Of a stretch of DNA of 64,000 nucleotides, positions 42,177 to 50,192 are shown one piece after another. Numbering within the stretch: the stretch's first letter is position 1; every line of letters starts with the position of its first letter. Under the pieces are notes generated by a model. The model did no database searches. It was not told the DNA's origin and saw only the letters and a program-made list of their open reading frames with translations. The position numbers were made by a program, and so were the translations under genes. This DNA comes from Clostridia bacterium (GTDB lineage Bacteria > Bacillota > Clostridia > Acetivibrionales > JAFADI01). Location of the stretch: contig JAOAAU010000007.1 in the NCBI GenBank assembly GCA_026418695.1, forward strand, positions 47,818 through 111,817, in the 5' to 3' direction.

Positions 42177-42866
42177 CTATACTTTAAAACGGTAACCTGC
42201 TCCCCAAATCGTCTCAATGTACTGAGGGTTCGAGGTGTCCATTTCTATTTTTTCACGAACTTTCTTAATATGAACAGTGACTGTGGCAATGTCCCCAAAG
42301 GAATCCATTCCCCAAATTTTATCAAACAGTTCCTCCTTACTGAAAACCCTGTTGGGGTTCATCGCAAGAAAGACAAGCAAATCAAATTCCTTGGTCGTGA
42401 ATACCACCTCTGCTTCATTTACATAGACCCTTCTGGCGGATTTATCGATGCGCAAGCCCCGAATCGAGATAATATCATTCTTCGGCTCTCTGCCCCCGCG
42501 CAATCGTTCATATCGTGCAATATGCGCTTTCACACGGGCGACAAGTTCCCCCGGACTGAAGGGCTTGGTGATATAGTCATCGGCACCTAACCCTAGACCT
42601 CGGATCTTATCAATATCTTCCCTTTTCGCTGAAACCATCAAGATGGGTACGTCCTTGTCATTCCGTATTTGCCTGCAGATCTCAAAGCCATCCACCTTTG
42701 GAAGCATCAGATCCAGGACGATAAGATCAAATTCTTCTGTTTTCGCCCGTTTCAGCCCCGCATCCCCTGTCTGCTCCAGAGCCACGGAAAAACCGTTGAT
42801 TTCGAGATAATCTCTCTCAAGCTCTGCAATACTGGTTTCGTCTTCGATGATGAGAATCTTTTTCAT
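42177..42866 (-). CDS. OmpR/PhoB-family response regulator
   Basis: A 229-aa regulator with a receiver (MKKILIIEDETSIAE; phospho-acceptor Asp in DLIVLDLMLPKVDG, about 51-53; switch Lys in YITKPFSPGELVARVKA) and a winged-helix C-terminal domain (FTTKEFDLLVFLAMNPNRVFSKEELFDKIWG...TVTVHIKKVREKIE...IETIWGAGYRF). The HisKA kinase listed next is upstream on the same strand. Together with the adjacent ABC exporter and secreted protein this looks like an envelope-stress or peptide-response unit. Start: GGGG with eight bases spacing. Confidence 0.95.
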   Translation of the reverse strand: MKKILIIEDETSIAELERDYLEINGFSVALEQTGDAGLKRAKTEEFDLIVLDLMLPKVDGFEICRQIRNDKDVPILMVSAKREDIDKIRGLGLGADDYITKPFSPGELVARVKAHIARYERLRGGREPKNDIISIRGLRIDKSARRVYVNEAEVVFTTKEFDLLVFLAMNPNRVFSKEELFDKIWGMDSFGDIATVTVHIKKVREKIEMDTSNPQYIETIWGAGYRFKV

Positions 42867-42916
42867 GGTTTAATCCCCTGTCTTGTATTCGTTAAGGAAA
42901 GAAAAATATCTAGCGA

Positions 42917-44365
42917 TCACACCCGTTTTAAGGTAAAGTAGACTCTCGTCCCCTTTCCTTCTTCACTTTCTGCCCAAATTTTACCTTCATGGCCTTCGAT
43001 GATTTGCTTTGCAATGGCCAGTCCCAGTCCGCTTCCTCCAGTGGAAGTGTTTCTGGAGGAATCCGCCCTATAGAATCGCTCAAAGATCATCGGCAGATCC
43101 TGCTGACTGATCCCCGGCCCATTATCCTGAATCATTACCGTCACATTCTGCGCATCTTCCATCAGGCCAATGGTGATGAGTCCTTTTTCTTTGTCCATGT
43201 ATTTCGCCGCGTTACCAACTATATTATTGATGACTCTTTTCAGCTTTTCACGGTCTGCAACAATTTCCGTATCGGCTGAGCCATTCTGTTTCAAGTCCAG
43301 TTGAATCCCTCTTTTTTCAAGGTCAAAACTCATTTCTTCAATGCAATCTTCAAAATATTTTAAGAGTTCTACCTTTTCAAAATTGAAAGGCAGCTTTTTC
43401 AAATCCAGTTTGGAAAACAGGAACAAGTCTTCAATCAGCCGATCCATGTCTGTTGCTTTTGCGTAAATAGTCCGGATATACTTATCCATCTTTTCGGGGG
43501 AATCAGCCACCCCGTCCAGGATGCCTTCCACATACCCCTTGATCGAGGTAATGGGTGTCTTCAAGTCGTGGGAGATATTTGAGATAAGCTCCTTCCGATT
43601 TTCATCATACTGCAGCTGCATCTCAATGGAATCTTTGAGTTTTTGCCGCATCTCTTCAAAGGCAGTACAAACCTGCCCGATCTCGTCTCTGGACGTGCAT
43701 TCCAGGTTAAAATTCAAGTTGCCTTCCTTAATCTGCTCTGCACCGTATTTGAGTTTACCCAGCGGCTTGATGATGCTTCTGGAGACCAAATAAGTAATCA
43801 CACCATTTGTGAGAATCAGAATGATGAGGACTGCCCATCCCAGTGAGGAAAAATACATTACGGTAAATTGCCCTATCAGACTGATATCTGCGATAAGATA
43901 GATGCTTCCCTTGCTTCCGTCCGAGAATCTCAAATCCTGCTGGTTGACCGCATAGACTTTATTATCCAATTCAATGGTATTCGTATGCTGGCTTCCTCTG
44001 TCTTTAAAGTCTGAAAGCCTACCGAGGATCTTATGGTTCATCAGGATCTTAGAAGTATAAATATTCTTTTGCTCATTTTTTACTACCATTCCGATATTCA
44101 AGGTACTCAATTGGCGGTCAAGATCGCTCAGCTTATTGATATCCTTCAGTTGATCCGGATCATTCTCACATAGCTTCTCGATTTCAGCAGACATCTTAAA
44201 CGCCCGTTCGGGATATCCCCTGAAAAGGTCCTTTTCAAATTTGGACTGCTTGCTAAACCCTCCCATGAGAACTGCCAGTATCACTACTGCAGTGATTGCT
44301 GTTAGAATAATTGGGACGATGATCATTGCTATATATGAAATTACAAGCCTGAATCTGATCGACAT
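42917..44365 (-). CDS. HAMP-containing HisKA sensor histidine kinase
   Basis: About 482 aa: TM1 at about 8-32, an outside domain of about 135 aa, TM2 at about 170-190, HAMP (about 192-245, RSIIKPLGKLKYGAEQIKEGNLNF) and HisKA with ISNISHDLKTPITSIKGYVEG near 262. The ATPase has NNIVGNAAKYM, QDNGPGI and GGSGLGLAIAKQIIEGHEGKIWAESEEGKG. It phosphorylates the OmpR-type regulator encoded 50 bp downstream. The ATG at 44365 is preferred to a GTG four codons earlier; both have weak ribosome sites. The sensor domain is not recognisable. Confidence 0.93.
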   Translation of the reverse strand: MSIRFRLVISYIAMIIVPIILTAITAVVILAVLMGGFSKQSKFEKDLFRGYPERAFKMSAEIEKLCENDPDQLKDINKLSDLDRQLSTLNIGMVVKNEQKNIYTSKILMNHKILGRLSDFKDRGSQHTNTIELDNKVYAVNQQDLRFSDGSKGSIYLIADISLIGQFTVMYFSSLGWAVLIILILTNGVITYLVSRSIIKPLGKLKYGAEQIKEGNLNFNLECTSRDEIGQVCTAFEEMRQKLKDSIEMQLQYDENRKELISNISHDLKTPITSIKGYVEGILDGVADSPEKMDKYIRTIYAKATDMDRLIEDLFLFSKLDLKKLPFNFEKVELLKYFEDCIEEMSFDLEKRGIQLDLKQNGSADTEIVADREKLKRVINNIVGNAAKYMDKEKGLITIGLMEDAQNVTVMIQDNGPGISQQDLPMIFERFYRADSSRNTSTGGSGLGLAIAKQIIEGHEGKIWAESEEGKGTRVYFTLKRV

Positions 44366-44398
44366 TTTGCACCCCACAAATCATTTCTTGATACCATT

Positions 44399-45151
44399 TT
44401 AGAGTTCTCTTCTTTCAAAGAGGTAAAAACCGGATGCCAAGAATATTATACTATAGGAAAGGATAAACATAAACACAGTAAATATCCTTCCCAACTGTCC
44501 CCATCCGGCAGTCCAAAGCAAATGCCAGTCCGTATAGGAGGTAATCATCAGGTTGGATATCCCCGGGAAAACAGTTGAAACAATATTGAGCCCAAAGTAA
44601 ATCAGAATTAGTATTACCAGTGCACCGCTGCTGTTCTTAAACAATTGTGCAATAAACACTGCCGCGATTGCGATGAGAAGCATTGGCAGTATTGCTGCAT
44701 TGTATGCCAACAGTCCTTTCGTCATTCCCCAGATCAGTCCTTCCTTACCTTCCAGAAAAAAAGTCGAGAAAGAAGATACAAGAAAGATGATGCCCAGGTT
44801 TACAACAATGTAGGCTGCTAAAGCTATTATTTTCGCACTAAAGATCCCAAGTCTGCTGACAGGCCTGAGAAGAGTGATCTTGATGGACCGGTCTCCGATT
44901 TCACCTGCAAACAGATCTACAGCCGCCATCCCGATAAACAACGGCAGCAAGAAATTTGTAAATATGCCCAGAATCCAAACAGAGAATTCTGAAGCGCTTA
45001 CGGGCATGATTCCCAGGCCTTTCTGAAAGAAACCAACGCCAATTGCTCCTAAAACAGGAATCAACATGGTAATAATTAATAGTACCATGGTTTTCTTCTT
45101 TAAAAAGATCCTTTCAGTTTCATTCACAGCACATGCAGTCAAGCTGTTCAT
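44399..45151 (-). CDS. ABC-2 type transporter permease
   Basis: A 250-aa protein with six membrane helices: KTMVLLIITMLIPVLGAIGVGFF, FLLPLFIGMAAVDLFAGEIGDRSIKITLLRPVSRLGIFSAKIIALAAYIV and later hydrophobic stretches. The LFAGEIGDRSIKITLLRPVSR motif is typical of ABC-2 exporter permeases of the NosY/YhaP kind. Its ATG overlaps the ATPase stop (TGATG), and GGGGGAGG lies eight bases upstream. With the ATPase it forms an exporter, possibly for a peptide antibiotic or envelope component. Confidence 0.92.
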   Translation of the reverse strand: MNSLTACAVNETERIFLKKKTMVLLIITMLIPVLGAIGVGFFQKGLGIMPVSASEFSVWILGIFTNFLLPLFIGMAAVDLFAGEIGDRSIKITLLRPVSRLGIFSAKIIALAAYIVVNLGIIFLVSSFSTFFLEGKEGLIWGMTKGLLAYNAAILPMLLIAIAAVFIAQLFKNSSGALVILILIYFGLNIVSTVFPGISNLMITSYTDWHLLWTAGWGQLGRIFTVFMFILSYSIIFLASGFYLFERREL

Positions 45152-45882
45152 CAGGCAATCCTCCCCCTATCTTCTCTTACCTGGGTAATAAAATAGTCTT
45201 CCAGTGAACTGTATTGGTCCAGAAGCTCCCTCACAATTCCCGTCCGTATGATTCTTCCGTCTTCAATAATCCCGATCCTGTCGCAAGTGATCTCCATCTC
45301 ATGGATCATATGGCTTGAGATAAAGAATGTGATCCCCTGTTCACGTGCCAGACGGGTAATGATGTTTCTTATATCCACAGTTCCTTCAATATCCAGTCCA
45401 TTTGCCGGTTCATCCAGAATCACCAGCTCCGGCTTTGAAAGAATTGCCGAGGCAAGCCCCAGCCTTTGTTTCATTCCCAAAGAAAAGCAGCCTACCTTTT
45501 CGTTCTTGTATTTATCCAGTCCTACGAGTTCCAACACCTCATGAATCCTTGACTTATCCAAACCCGGATAATACCTTAAGGCCATTTCTAGATTTTTAGC
45601 TGCACTTAGAAACTCGTAGGACTCCACTGTCTCTATGATACATCCGACTTTCCGCATCGCTTCTTCAAAACGGGTTAAAACATCATATCCGAAAATCTTG
45701 ACGGATCCACGGTCTGCTCTGCTTAAGCCGGTAATTATTTTCATCGTCGTGGTCTTTCCTGCACCGTTTGGACCAAGAAATCCGAAGATCTCCCCTTGAT
45801 ATACATCAAAACTGATATCCCGAATTCCTCTGCCGTTTTTAAAGAGTTTGGTCAGTCCATTGACTTCCAATACCTTTTCCAT
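45151..45882 (-). CDS. ABC transporter ATP-binding protein
   Basis: A 243-aa ATPase: Walker A FLGPNGAGKTTTMK (about 36-49), Q-loop region VGCIIETVESYEFLSAAKNLEMA, signature CFSLGMKQRLGLASAI (about 133), Walker B ELVILDEPANGLD, and the switch His in FFISSHMIHEME. This is the CcmA/BcrA-like type that drives drug or peptide export with an ABC-2 permease, encoded next with overlapping codons. A CAGGGGTAG...CTATCCCTG inverted repeat at 45927-45954 lies between this gene and the upstream secreted-protein gene. Confidence 0.95.
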   Translation of the reverse strand: MEKVLEVNGLTKLFKNGRGIRDISFDVYQGEIFGFLGPNGAGKTTTMKIITGLSRADRGSVKIFGYDVLTRFEEAMRKVGCIIETVESYEFLSAAKNLEMALRYYPGLDKSRIHEVLELVGLDKYKNEKVGCFSLGMKQRLGLASAILSKPELVILDEPANGLDIEGTVDIRNIITRLAREQGITFFISSHMIHEMEITCDRIGIIEDGRIIRTGIVRELLDQYSSLEDYFITQVREDRGRIA

Positions 45883-45967
45883 ACCTATCCACCCTGCCTT
45901 ATTCTTAATTTGTTTCAGAATTTCACAGGGATAGACCCAGAGGCCTACCCCTGCGTTTATTGAATCA

Positions 45968-46876
45968 CTATCTGCTATGTTCTCCCTTAATATCTTCCGG
46001 CTTCAATTCTTTTACCTGTTTTCCTGTCAGGTCGACTTTGTCAACAGTAGTGCTGTTCACATTTTTCAGCTTCATGTCTGCACTAAATTCTATTTGGTGG
46101 GACTTTCCTTCCGCATCCTTACCGGTTAATACTGCAGTGATGATCTGGGACTCAATGGTCTTATCCTTGTTTATTTTTGCCTTTACATCCACTTTTGTGA
46201 TCTTGATATCATCGACAAGCTTCGGGGGCTGCAAATCAAAGTTTTCATCAAAAGGTGCAGGTCCATGGGCATGGGGACGATTTCCATCCTTGGCGGCACC
46301 CTTAGCCCCAAGTGAAGCCAGTGCATTTACTACTGCAGGAATCTGATTGCCTTCCAACTGAATGGTTACATCGGATCCACCTTCACTATTCCCGCTGGCT
46401 GATACATAGTTTTTAAGGTCGCCTACCAATGCGTCCAGAACAACTTCTCCTGCTTTGGACATTTCAGGATCCTCAGCACAGTTAAGCTTTCTATCGTGTC
46501 TTCCAAAGTCTTTCTTGTCGTTTTTAATGAGATAATATTCATCGCTGCTGCCTTTTTTCAGTACTACGTTGTCTTCATTTGCATAGGTCTCCATCTTAAC
46601 TTCCTTATCCTGTACCTTTGCATTCGTAATGTGACTCATTGCTCTTTCCTCATGGCTTTGTTTCATCGTAGAATCCATTTCCGCCATAACCTTTCCATTA
46701 TCCTTGAAGGTCATGCGGACATCAGCTGTGAAGCTTTTTGCCTTTACTGTGTTTTTTACCGCCTCCTTGTAGATTTCATACCCCGTATTCCCGGTCATGC
46801 TGGCAAATGCTGTTGTAAACAGCATGGCACATCCCGCTGCAATACTCACTCCTGTTAAAAGAATTTTTTTGTTCAT
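45968..46876 (-). CDS. Secreted protein of unknown function
   Basis: About 302 aa from ATG 46876, which has GGAGG eight bases upstream. The track's start five codons earlier covers that site. A signal peptide (MNKKILLTGVSIAAGCAMLFTTAFA) is followed by a soluble domain with ITNAKVQDKEVKMETYANEDNVVLKKGSSDEYYLIKNDKK, reminiscent of LolA-like or MucB-like beta-sandwich carriers, though I cannot assign a family. A His/Pro-rich stretch (GNRPHAHGPAPFDENFD) sits in the middle. It is the first gene of a run with the ABC exporter and two-component genes and might be its outside sensor or partner. Confidence 0.75.
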   Translation of the reverse strand: MNKKILLTGVSIAAGCAMLFTTAFASMTGNTGYEIYKEAVKNTVKAKSFTADVRMTFKDNGKVMAEMDSTMKQSHEERAMSHITNAKVQDKEVKMETYANEDNVVLKKGSSDEYYLIKNDKKDFGRHDRKLNCAEDPEMSKAGEVVLDALVGDLKNYVSASGNSEGGSDVTIQLEGNQIPAVVNALASLGAKGAAKDGNRPHAHGPAPFDENFDLQPPKLVDDIKITKVDVKAKINKDKTIESQIITAVLTGKDAEGKSHQIEFSADMKLKNVNSTTVDKVDLTGKQVKELKPEDIKGEHSR

Positions 46877-47009
46877 AAATTTTTCCTCCATCTATTCATT
46901 GTTTTGAAAGCAATTCAACTTCCATGTATCCATGATATCCCGGAGTCATAAACTGCCCATAAAGCAAATCTAAAAATTTTATTAAATTTTCTTAATTAAG
47001 TATAAATAG

Positions 47010-47186
47010 CGGAAAAAAGTAAGAAACTTGCTTACCACTCATAAAAGATTAAGGAGGAATGGATGAGTGGGCAAGTTATAAACATTTCTGAATTTAAAAT
47101 AAAACACGAAAAAGTTAGAAGCTTGCTTACCACTTATAAAAAAATAAGGAGGAACGGATGAGTGGGCAAGTTATAAACATTTCTGA
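47010..47186 (+). repeat. 95-bp tandem duplication with conserved hairpin
   Basis: Two copies (about 47010-47090 and 47106-47186) share nearly identical sequence, exact over the stretch GGATGAGTGGGCAAGTTATA and the following AACATTTCTGA. Each forms a stem CTTGC-(TTA)-CCACTyAT / ATGAGTGG-GCAAG around a loop that holds AAGGAGGAAyGG, a ribosome-binding-like sequence. The one stem change (CAT to TAT) keeps a G-U pair only in plus-strand RNA. The start codon of a small ORF lies in each right arm. Confidence 0.75.
47063..47161 (+). CDS. Possible 32-aa small protein in the duplicated segment
   Basis: ATG at 47063, five bases after GGAGG, opens MSGQVINISEFKIKHEKVRSLLTTYKKIRRNG, then TGA. The peptide is basic. 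Its TGA overlaps the ATG of the second copy (MSGQVINISEINL, ending 47199). Before copy 1 the same frame reads KKVRNLLTTHKRLRRNG-stop, matching the end of this peptide. So the array is head-to-tail units of one mini-ORF, the outer ones truncated. It may be a decayed coding repeat or a leader peptide; there is no proof that it is expressed. It is too short for the track. Confidence 0.35.
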   Translation: MSGQVINISEFKIKHEKVRSLLTTYKKIRRNG

Positions 47187-47415
47187 GATTAATCTTTAAA
47201 GGGATACTATTCCTGCCCTCTACTGAGCCTGGGTGAGGCAGATAGTTTGGTGAGAGTTGATCAGAATTTTATAGTACTTATTATACTTACATTTTATTAT
47301 TTATACTATATAACGCCAATAGAATAGTAGAATGTTGGAATTTTGTTTGAAAATAAAAAAAGCCGCAGAGCTTTCGGTCTTAGACCAGCACTCCACAGCA
47401 GTTACTCTTATCGAA

Positions 47416-49674
47416 CTATGCATTAATCTCCTCATAGCATGGGAAGGCAATTCTAAAGGTTGTCCCCTGATCTTCCTCACTCTCAACCTCAATACGGGCT
47501 CCGTGTTCCTGGATAATTTTATAACACACACTGAGTCCCAAGCCGGTTCCCGAATCCTTGGTTGTAAAGAACGGTGTTCCAATCTTTTTGAGGTTTTCCT
47601 CTGAAATCCCCTTGCCATTGTCTGATATAGTTAAAAGCATCTCGGCGCCGCTTTCACTCAAGCATATCTGAATGCGCAACCTTGCATCCTTTATGGTTTG
47701 CATGGCTTCAATAGCGTTCTTGGCCATGTTCAGAATAATCTGTTTGATCTGAGAGCTGTCTGCTTTGATATCCTTTTCATGCTCAGCAGGGATTATTTCT
47801 ATAATGACATTTCTCATAAACGAAGGGCTTTCAAGCATATATCGCATGGATTCAATGGTTTCGTTCAACGAGATGATGTCCATGACCGTCTCTGACGGTT
47901 TTGCAATCGCCAGGAAATCCATGATCACTTTATTGACATCCTCTGCAATCGCTTCGATTCTTTGAATATACTTCAAAGACTGTTCATCTTCCAGCTTTGA
48001 TTCAAGTAGCTGACAATACCCTTTGATGGAAGCCAGGTGGTTCTTTGTCTCATGAACAATTCCAGACCCCATCTGACCGATAATCGCAAGCTTTTCCTGT
48101 TGAAGTACTTTCCGTTGTTCTTCCTTCAATGCCGTTATCTCAGAAGCAGTTCCGATATACCCAATGATCTCGTGATCTACATCAAAAATCGGCGCATAGT
48201 TAAACAAGACATCCTTTCGCTTACCCCTCAGTGTTTCAAAGGCACCCTCATGATCCTTCCTATCCTGATTGCTCTCAAGTACTATTTTGAAAGTCTCTCC
48301 ATTTTCAGTAAACTTAAGCAATTCACTAAGTTGATAAAAGTGCCGTCCAATCACATCTTCCCGTCTAACTTCAATTAACTGCAGATAAGCTTTATTACAG
48401 GAAACAATATGATAATTTTTATCCAGGATGATAACACTGCTTTTAATTGATTCCAGGATCGCCCGGGTCTGAATTCGCAAGTTTGCCAGTTCATGTTCCT
48501 TTTTTGCATCGGTAAAGGAAGCAAGTAATCCTTTCTTATACTTGAAAGCATTCACATTTAAACTGATATTCTTGCCATGAAACGTTTTATATCTCCTGAT
48601 TCCGCTGTAGACCTCTCTTGGCTGTCGCTTTAAGCATTCTAGAATATCTTTGCTGCCGGTTGAATTCTCCGGCATCAATAACTCGTGAATTTGGTTTAAG
48701 GATAGCTTGGAAATTTCATAAGCTTTAACCTCAAGTAATTTCAACGCATTATTATTTATAAAGCTGACTCTGCCATCATTGTTATAGGTTATTATCGATA
48801 AAGGGAGCCCGTTCAGAATATCCCTTAATTCATTTCTTATCTCCCTGATCTTGCCTTTTGTGATTTTCATTATTTCATAGGGCCGCTCTACAGCGCTCAC
48901 AAAAATACCCAGAAACAAATAGAAATAATATACAACCTTAAGAACATGTCCAAAGGCAAAATAGAATGAAGTTATGTTTCGAAATATTGTAAAGCAAAGT
49001 TCAGCAGAAATCACCAGTAAAATAGCCATATAAATATAGTTATAACTTAGGATATCTCTTCTCTTATTCCTTCTTTTCTTCAAAAGGAAGAAAGCGATGA
49101 TAAATGCAGCAATGATAATGTACTCCATAACGATTTTTGGAAATGTAACTCCTAAATCATTAAACAGTACTGGAATCAAGGTATGCTCATAGAATAGGAC
49201 TAGTGAAACACTCATTGTAACCAATAAAGTGACAAAAAGCGCCATCCACTTATTCATCCGAATTCGTAGAGGAAGTGTTGCACTAAAAATCAAAATACAG
49301 GCTTCCCCAAATCTTCCTACCAGCCAATATCTTGTGGTCAAATCCTGAAAGCCGGCAGGATACAGATTTAACCCGACATAATAGTAAGTGTGTAATGCAT
49401 CAAAGACAGCTACAGCCAGGAATCCGAAACCGATGATCCTATTTGAAAGCTGATTGACTTCATGGGTTAAGAAAACAATAATAAAGGATGTAAGTGCAAT
49501 AAAAATACAAATTAATTCAAAAACTGTATGCAGAAGGTTGACATTTTTTTCCCAAATCGTGGCTGTTAAAAGCTTGGATGCTATAAAGCAGATGAGAATT
49601 ATAGTGAAATAGGTTGTTAAAAGCTTGAGGAATTTTTCATTCTCCAGCTGTTTTTTTATTCCTCCAAAGTACAT
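47416..49674 (-). CDS. MASE3-PAS-PAS sensor histidine kinase
   Basis: About 752 aa. The first 270 residues form eight membrane helices of the MASE3 type (AVFDALHTYYYVGLNLYPAGFQDLTTRYWLVGRFGEA is characteristic). Two PAS domains follow (about 285-395 with IITYNNDGRVSFINNNALKLL, and about 410-515 with VIILDKNYHIVSCNKAYLQLIEV). Then come HisKA (IGQMGSGIVHETKNHLASIKGYCQLLESK, about 540) and the ATPase (NMAKNAIEAM, DNGKGI, GTGLGLSVCYKIIQEHGA). No regulator is adjacent; kinases of this build often feed the sporulation phosphorelay in Clostridia and Bacilli. The start is unclear: ATG 49674 is used, the track's TTG and a GTG lie upstream. Confidence 0.92.
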   Translation of the reverse strand: MYFGGIKKQLENEKFLKLLTTYFTIILICFIASKLLTATIWEKNVNLLHTVFELICIFIALTSFIIVFLTHEVNQLSNRIIGFGFLAVAVFDALHTYYYVGLNLYPAGFQDLTTRYWLVGRFGEACILIFSATLPLRIRMNKWMALFVTLLVTMSVSLVLFYEHTLIPVLFNDLGVTFPKIVMEYIIIAAFIIAFFLLKKRRNKRRDILSYNYIYMAILLVISAELCFTIFRNITSFYFAFGHVLKVVYYFYLFLGIFVSAVERPYEIMKITKGKIREIRNELRDILNGLPLSIITYNNDGRVSFINNNALKLLEVKAYEISKLSLNQIHELLMPENSTGSKDILECLKRQPREVYSGIRRYKTFHGKNISLNVNAFKYKKGLLASFTDAKKEHELANLRIQTRAILESIKSSVIILDKNYHIVSCNKAYLQLIEVRREDVIGRHFYQLSELLKFTENGETFKIVLESNQDRKDHEGAFETLRGKRKDVLFNYAPIFDVDHEIIGYIGTASEITALKEEQRKVLQQEKLAIIGQMGSGIVHETKNHLASIKGYCQLLESKLEDEQSLKYIQRIEAIAEDVNKVIMDFLAIAKPSETVMDIISLNETIESMRYMLESPSFMRNVIIEIIPAEHEKDIKADSSQIKQIILNMAKNAIEAMQTIKDARLRIQICLSESGAEMLLTISDNGKGISEENLKKIGTPFFTTKDSGTGLGLSVCYKIIQEHGARIEVESEEDQGTTFRIAFPCYEEINA

Positions 49675-50192
49675 TTTATTCACCGGTTCTTCCAATTATT
49701 TTGTATAACTGCTGCAGAGATATATACTAAATATTTCATATAAGATTCATACTATGCTTCCAAATCATGCTTCTTGGTCTCATCTTTGATGTTTTTGATA
49801 CCACCTTGAAACACTATTAGGTTAACCAGAGTAAGTTTTGCTGATAGAGAACATATTACTCTTTCTCAACTTCACCTTTCTATAGGGTGAGGTCTTAAGC
49901 TTTAAGAAACCGAACCTTTTAGTGCTGGCAAACCCGCTAGTTTATTTTATTACAAAATTTTACAAAATTCAAGTTTATTTATACCACCTTTTGCATTTGC
50001 CCAAACATTTTTTTATTTATTTTATGGAAATTAGTTTTCTTCGTCTCCCTCTGTTTATTTACAAACCTACTTGCTTCTGATATCATCTAATTGTTTACAA
50101 TCGGACATATTTCCTTTGATTTACGAATACCCCAATATCAAATGCAGCAATGATTTTCTTGTATCACAATTTTCTTCCCAGGAGGTATCACG
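49675..50192. other. 518-bp divergent intergenic region
   Basis: Between the MASE3 kinase (leftward) and the AI-2E-type permease (rightward). It is AT-rich apart from a GC-richer, self-complementary block at 49872-49940, which is listed separately. No ORF or clear promoter could be singled out. Confidence 0.55.
49872..49940 (-). ncRNA. Candidate structured leader RNA of the MASE3 kinase gene
   Basis: On the minus strand a GC-rich block about 200 bp before the kinase start holds CTAGCGGGTTTGCCAGCACTA, GGTTTCTTAAAGCTTAAGACC (self-complementary arms CTTAA/TTAAG inside GGT/ACC), and the hairpin TCACC-ctatagaaa-GGTGA. Three adjoining helices in an otherwise AT-rich gap suggest a cis-acting RNA. 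It does not fit the c-di-GMP, SAM, guanidine or fluoride consensus that I know. It could instead be a protein-binding region. Confidence 0.3.

Larger units (their letters stand above)
46877..47415. other. 540-bp gap with duplicated segment
   Basis: Between the secreted-protein gene and the MASE3 kinase gene. It contains the 95-bp tandem duplication (47010-47186) with small ORFs, a GGGATA-CTA-TATTCC-like hairpin and GCCT-gggtg-AGGC hairpin at about 47201-47240, and near its end (47350-47370) a weak AAAGC...GCTTT stem with a T-run on the minus strand that could end the kinase message. Confidence 0.55.

Noticed and set aside
45927-45954. CAGGGATAG...CTACCCCTG repeat as a terminator between the secreted-protein and ATPase genes
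   Set aside because: There is a mismatch in the stem and no U-run; noted only in the ATPase entry.
47010-47186. CRISPR-like direct repeats
   Set aside because: Only two long copies with no uniform spacers and no cas genes; a tandem duplication explains it.
47301-47618. 105-aa reverse ORF at the end of the MASE3 kinase gene
   Set aside because: It overlaps the kinase ATPase domain (GTGLGLSVCYKI) in another frame; no ribosome site.
49872-49940. c-di-GMP riboswitch suggested by GGCAAACC
   Set aside because: The GGCAAACC word is at the wrong place and the GCAAAGCC and tetraloop parts of the GEMM consensus are missing.
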